From the NCBI RefSeq assembly GCF_010728325.1, contig NZ_AP022570.1:1-64000 (forward strand): a DNA stretch of 64,000 nucleotides, read 5' to 3'. This DNA is from Mycolicibacterium poriferae. GTDB taxonomy: Bacteria > Actinomycetota > Actinomycetes > Mycobacteriales > Mycobacteriaceae. The translations under genes were made by a program, and so were the position numbers. Positions 62,164 through 64,000 of this stretch are shown piece after piece. The number at the start of each line of letters is the position of its first letter. Position 1 is the first letter of the stretch. The notes under the pieces were generated by a model. It made no database searches and had not been told where the DNA came from. It was given only the letters and a program-made list of their open reading frames with translations.

Positions 62164-63134
62164 TGCCCCCACCTGATCCGTCGACTGTGCGGATCGACGG
62201 GCCGTGGCGACACCTGGATGTGCACGCCAACGGCATTCGGTTCCACGTCGTCGAGGCCGACCAGCGTGCCGACACCGACGACGCGTCCCGCCCGTTCACC
62301 GACCGCCCGCTGGTGATCATGCTGCACGGGTTCGGCTCGTTCTGGTGGTCGTGGCGCCACCAGCTGACCGGCTTGTCGGGCGCCCGGGTGGTCGCCGTCG
62401 ACCTGCGCGGCTACGGAGCCAGCGACAAGCCCCCTCGCGGATACGACGGGTGGACGCTGGCCGGTGACACCGCCGGGCTGGTCCGCGCGCTCGGGCACAA
62501 CAGCGCCACGCTGGTGGGGCACGCCGACGGCGGCCTGGTGTGCTGGGCCACGTCGGTGCTGCACCCGAGGGTGGTGCGGGCGGTCGCCGTGGTGAGTTCA
62601 CCGCACCCGGCGGCACTGCGCGCCTCGGCGCTGCGGCGCCGGGACCAGGGCCGGGCGCTGCTGCCGTGGATGCTGCGCTACCAGGTCCCGATCTGGCCCG
62701 AGCGCAGCCTGACCCGCCACGACGGCGCCGAGCTCGAACGGTTGGTGCGCAGCAGGTCCAGCGCCGCGTGGCAGGCCGGTGACGACTTCGCCGAGACCAT
62801 CGGCCATCTGCGGCGGGCCATCCAGATCCCCTCGGCTGCGCATTCGGCGCTGGAGTACCAGCGCTGGGCGGCGCGCAGCCAGCTGCGGGGCGAGGGTCGG
62901 CGGTTCATGCGCTCGATGAAGCGACCGATGTCGGTGCCGGTGCTGCACCTGCGCGGCGACGGCGATCCGTATGTGCTGGCCGATCCCGTGAACCGGACCC
63001 GGCAGTACGCTCCGCACGGGCGCTATGCGTCGATCGCCGGCGCGGGGCACTACGCCCACGAGGAAGCGCCCGGCCAGGTCAACGACCAGCTGACCCGGTT
63101 CCTCGAGCAGGTCTACGCCCGACCGGTCAGCTGA
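62163..63134 (+). CDS. ephE: Epoxide hydrolase EphE-type alpha/beta-hydrolase
   Basis: 323 aa. HGFGSFWWSWRHQLTGL (oxyanion and cap), VDLRGYGASDKPP, nucleophile Asp in LVGHADGGLVCW, acid Asp in LRGDGDPYVL, His in AGAGHYAHEE. The Asp nucleophile marks epoxide hydrolase. Position before marP matches Rv3670. Its last 8 bases overlap the convergent marP 3' end. Confidence 0.88.
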   Translation: MPPPDPSTVRIDGPWRHLDVHANGIRFHVVEADQRADTDDASRPFTDRPLVIMLHGFGSFWWSWRHQLTGLSGARVVAVDLRGYGASDKPPRGYDGWTLAGDTAGLVRALGHNSATLVGHADGGLVCWATSVLHPRVVRAVAVVSSPHPAALRASALRRRDQGRALLPWMLRYQVPIWPERSLTRHDGAELERLVRSRSSAAWQAGDDFAETIGHLRRAIQIPSAAHSALEYQRWAARSQLRGEGRRFMRSMKRPMSVPVLHLRGDGDPYVLADPVNRTRQYAPHGRYASIAGAGHYAHEEAPGQVNDQLTRFLEQVYARPVS

Positions 63135-64000
63135 TGCAGGTGCCGGTGGGCACCCGATCGACGTTGCCCACCCGGGCCATCTGCCGCGCGACTTCGTCGG
63201 CGGTGAGCACGAAGCCGGTGTCGGCGTCGTCGACCGCGGCGCCGAACACCACGCCGAGCACCTTGCCGCTGCGGTTGATCATCGGCCCGCCCGAATTGCC
63301 CTGCTTGACGGTTCCTCTGATGGTGTACACCTCGCGGGTGACGGTCGTGGTGCGGTAGATGTCGGGGCCGTTGAGTTCGATGATCTCCCGGACCCGTGCC
63401 GGTGTGGCCGTGAAATCGCCGCCGCCGGGATAGCCCATGACGATGCCGTCGGTGCCCGACGGGGCCTCACCGTCGGCGAACTGCAGCGGCGCGGACGGCA
63501 GGTTGGGCACGTCGAGAATCGAGATGTCGGCGTCCGGGTCGTAGCTGACCACCCCGGCCTCGTAGCTCTGCCCGCCCACCTCGATGGACACGCTCTCGGA
63601 TCCGGCCACCACGTGGGCGTTGGACATCACCCGGTTCGGCGCGACGACGAAGCCGCTGCCTTCGAGCACTTTCTGGCAACTCGAGGCCAGCCCCCGGACC
63701 TTCACCACGCTGGGGCTCGTCGCACCGACGACGGCTGATTCGGCCAGCGCGGCGTCGGGGGCGTCGACGGCGGCGACCGCGGTCGGCCCGAACGGTTTGA
63801 GCACGTCGTGCAGGCCGGCGGTGTCCCACAGTGCCGCCAGTCGTTCCGACGCCGACCGCAGCCAGCTCGGCGCGACCGCGTCGACTTCGGCGATCACCTT
63901 CGAGTCACGCACCGCCGCCGCGAGGTTGGGTTGCGGGGACGAGCTCAGCGCGGACCCGAGCAGCCATGCGGCGGTGAGCACCAGCACGAGCTGCACCGCC
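63127..64000 (-). CDS. marP: Membrane-anchored serine protease MarP (5' part beyond the window)
   Basis: The C-terminal ~290 residues of the acid-resistance protease. End of the membrane part (LVLVLTAAWLLGSALSS), then the periplasmic trypsin-like domain: His in MSNAHVVAG, Asp in DADISILDV, Ser in KQGNSGGPMI. The Cys in ASSCQKV and near the C-terminus (GTCIS) can form the regulatory disulfide known for MarP. In M. tuberculosis it keeps intrabacterial pH in acid by activating RipA. The start lies past base 64000. Confidence 0.94.
   Translation of the reverse strand, partial: AVQLVLVLTAAWLLGSALSSSPQPNLAAAVRDSKVIAEVDAVAPSWLRSASERLAALWDTAGLHDVLKPFGPTAVAAVDAPDAALAESAVVGATSPSVVKVRGLASSCQKVLEGSGFVVAPNRVMSNAHVVAGSESVSIEVGGQSYEAGVVSYDPDADISILDVPNLPSAPLQFADGEAPSGTDGIVMGYPGGGDFTATPARVREIIELNGPDIYRTTTVTREVYTIRGTVKQGNSGGPMINRSGKVLGVVFGAAVDDADTGFVLTADEVARQMARVGNVDRVPTGTCIS

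Overview
The window is about 68-70% GC and reads as the chromosome of a rapid-growing Mycobacterium (Mycolicibacterium type). Gene order follows the M. tuberculosis segment from clpC1 (Rv3596c) to the MarP protease gene (Rv3671c): clpC1-lsr2-lysS, coaX-panD-panC, the folate genes, ftsH, hpt-tilS-dacB, ppa, holB, an Rv3645-type cyclase, topA, cspA, the helicase/Tad cluster, acs, ephE and marP. Purine-ureide genes, a Pls-type peptide synthetase, a Mo-bisMGD enzyme and an IS110 element sit inside this backbone. No PE/PPE genes were seen.

Layout. 0-14.3 kb: an ECF-type ABC ATPase, then a long minus-strand run (clpC1, lsr2, lysS; coaX/panD/panC; folK/folB/folP/folE). Many essential genes here are broken by 1-2 base losses, a pattern that points to a poor consensus rather than real pseudogenes. 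14.3-25.5 kb: ftsH, an epoxide hydrolase, a SIMPL lipoprotein, then a coupled dacB-metalloprotease-tilS-hpt-molybdoenzyme operon, and ppa. 25.6-28.5 kb: OHCU decarboxylase-like and allantoicase genes, then terC behind a likely manganese riboswitch whose 3' strand can pair with the Shine-Dalgarno. 28.5-37.8 kb: one plus-strand train of a 1304-residue A-T-membrane peptide synthetase of the epsilon-poly-lysine synthetase type, an M1 metallopeptidase, a flippase-like exporter, galE and a GT-C-like membrane enzyme. The first three overlap by GTGA and the adenylation pocket reads like a lysine pocket. 37.9-43.9 kb: an orphan ATPase with an AT-rich inverted repeat next to tRNA-Thr, holB, a membrane adenylyl cyclase, and a frameshifted IS110-family transposase with a 342-base structured non-coding flank.

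43.9-64 kb: topA, an Rv3647c-like gene, cspA, an MrfA-like helicase, an Rv3651-like sensor, a minimal Tad/Flp locus with Ssd, two small RNA genes (6C RNA, and the 6S-like Ms1/MTS2823 RNA with a CRP-like site over its promoter) flanking a HAD phosphatase gene, a degenerate Fic-like protein, acs, a secreted S1 protease, a holin-like membrane protein, an epoxide hydrolase and the 3' part of marP. Several genes (pls-like, cyclase, HAD, acs) have a TANNNT -10 box 6-7 bases before the start codon, as expected for mycobacterial leaderless transcripts.

All calls come from reading the sequence by eye. Family names rest on motifs and synteny, and no database search was run.
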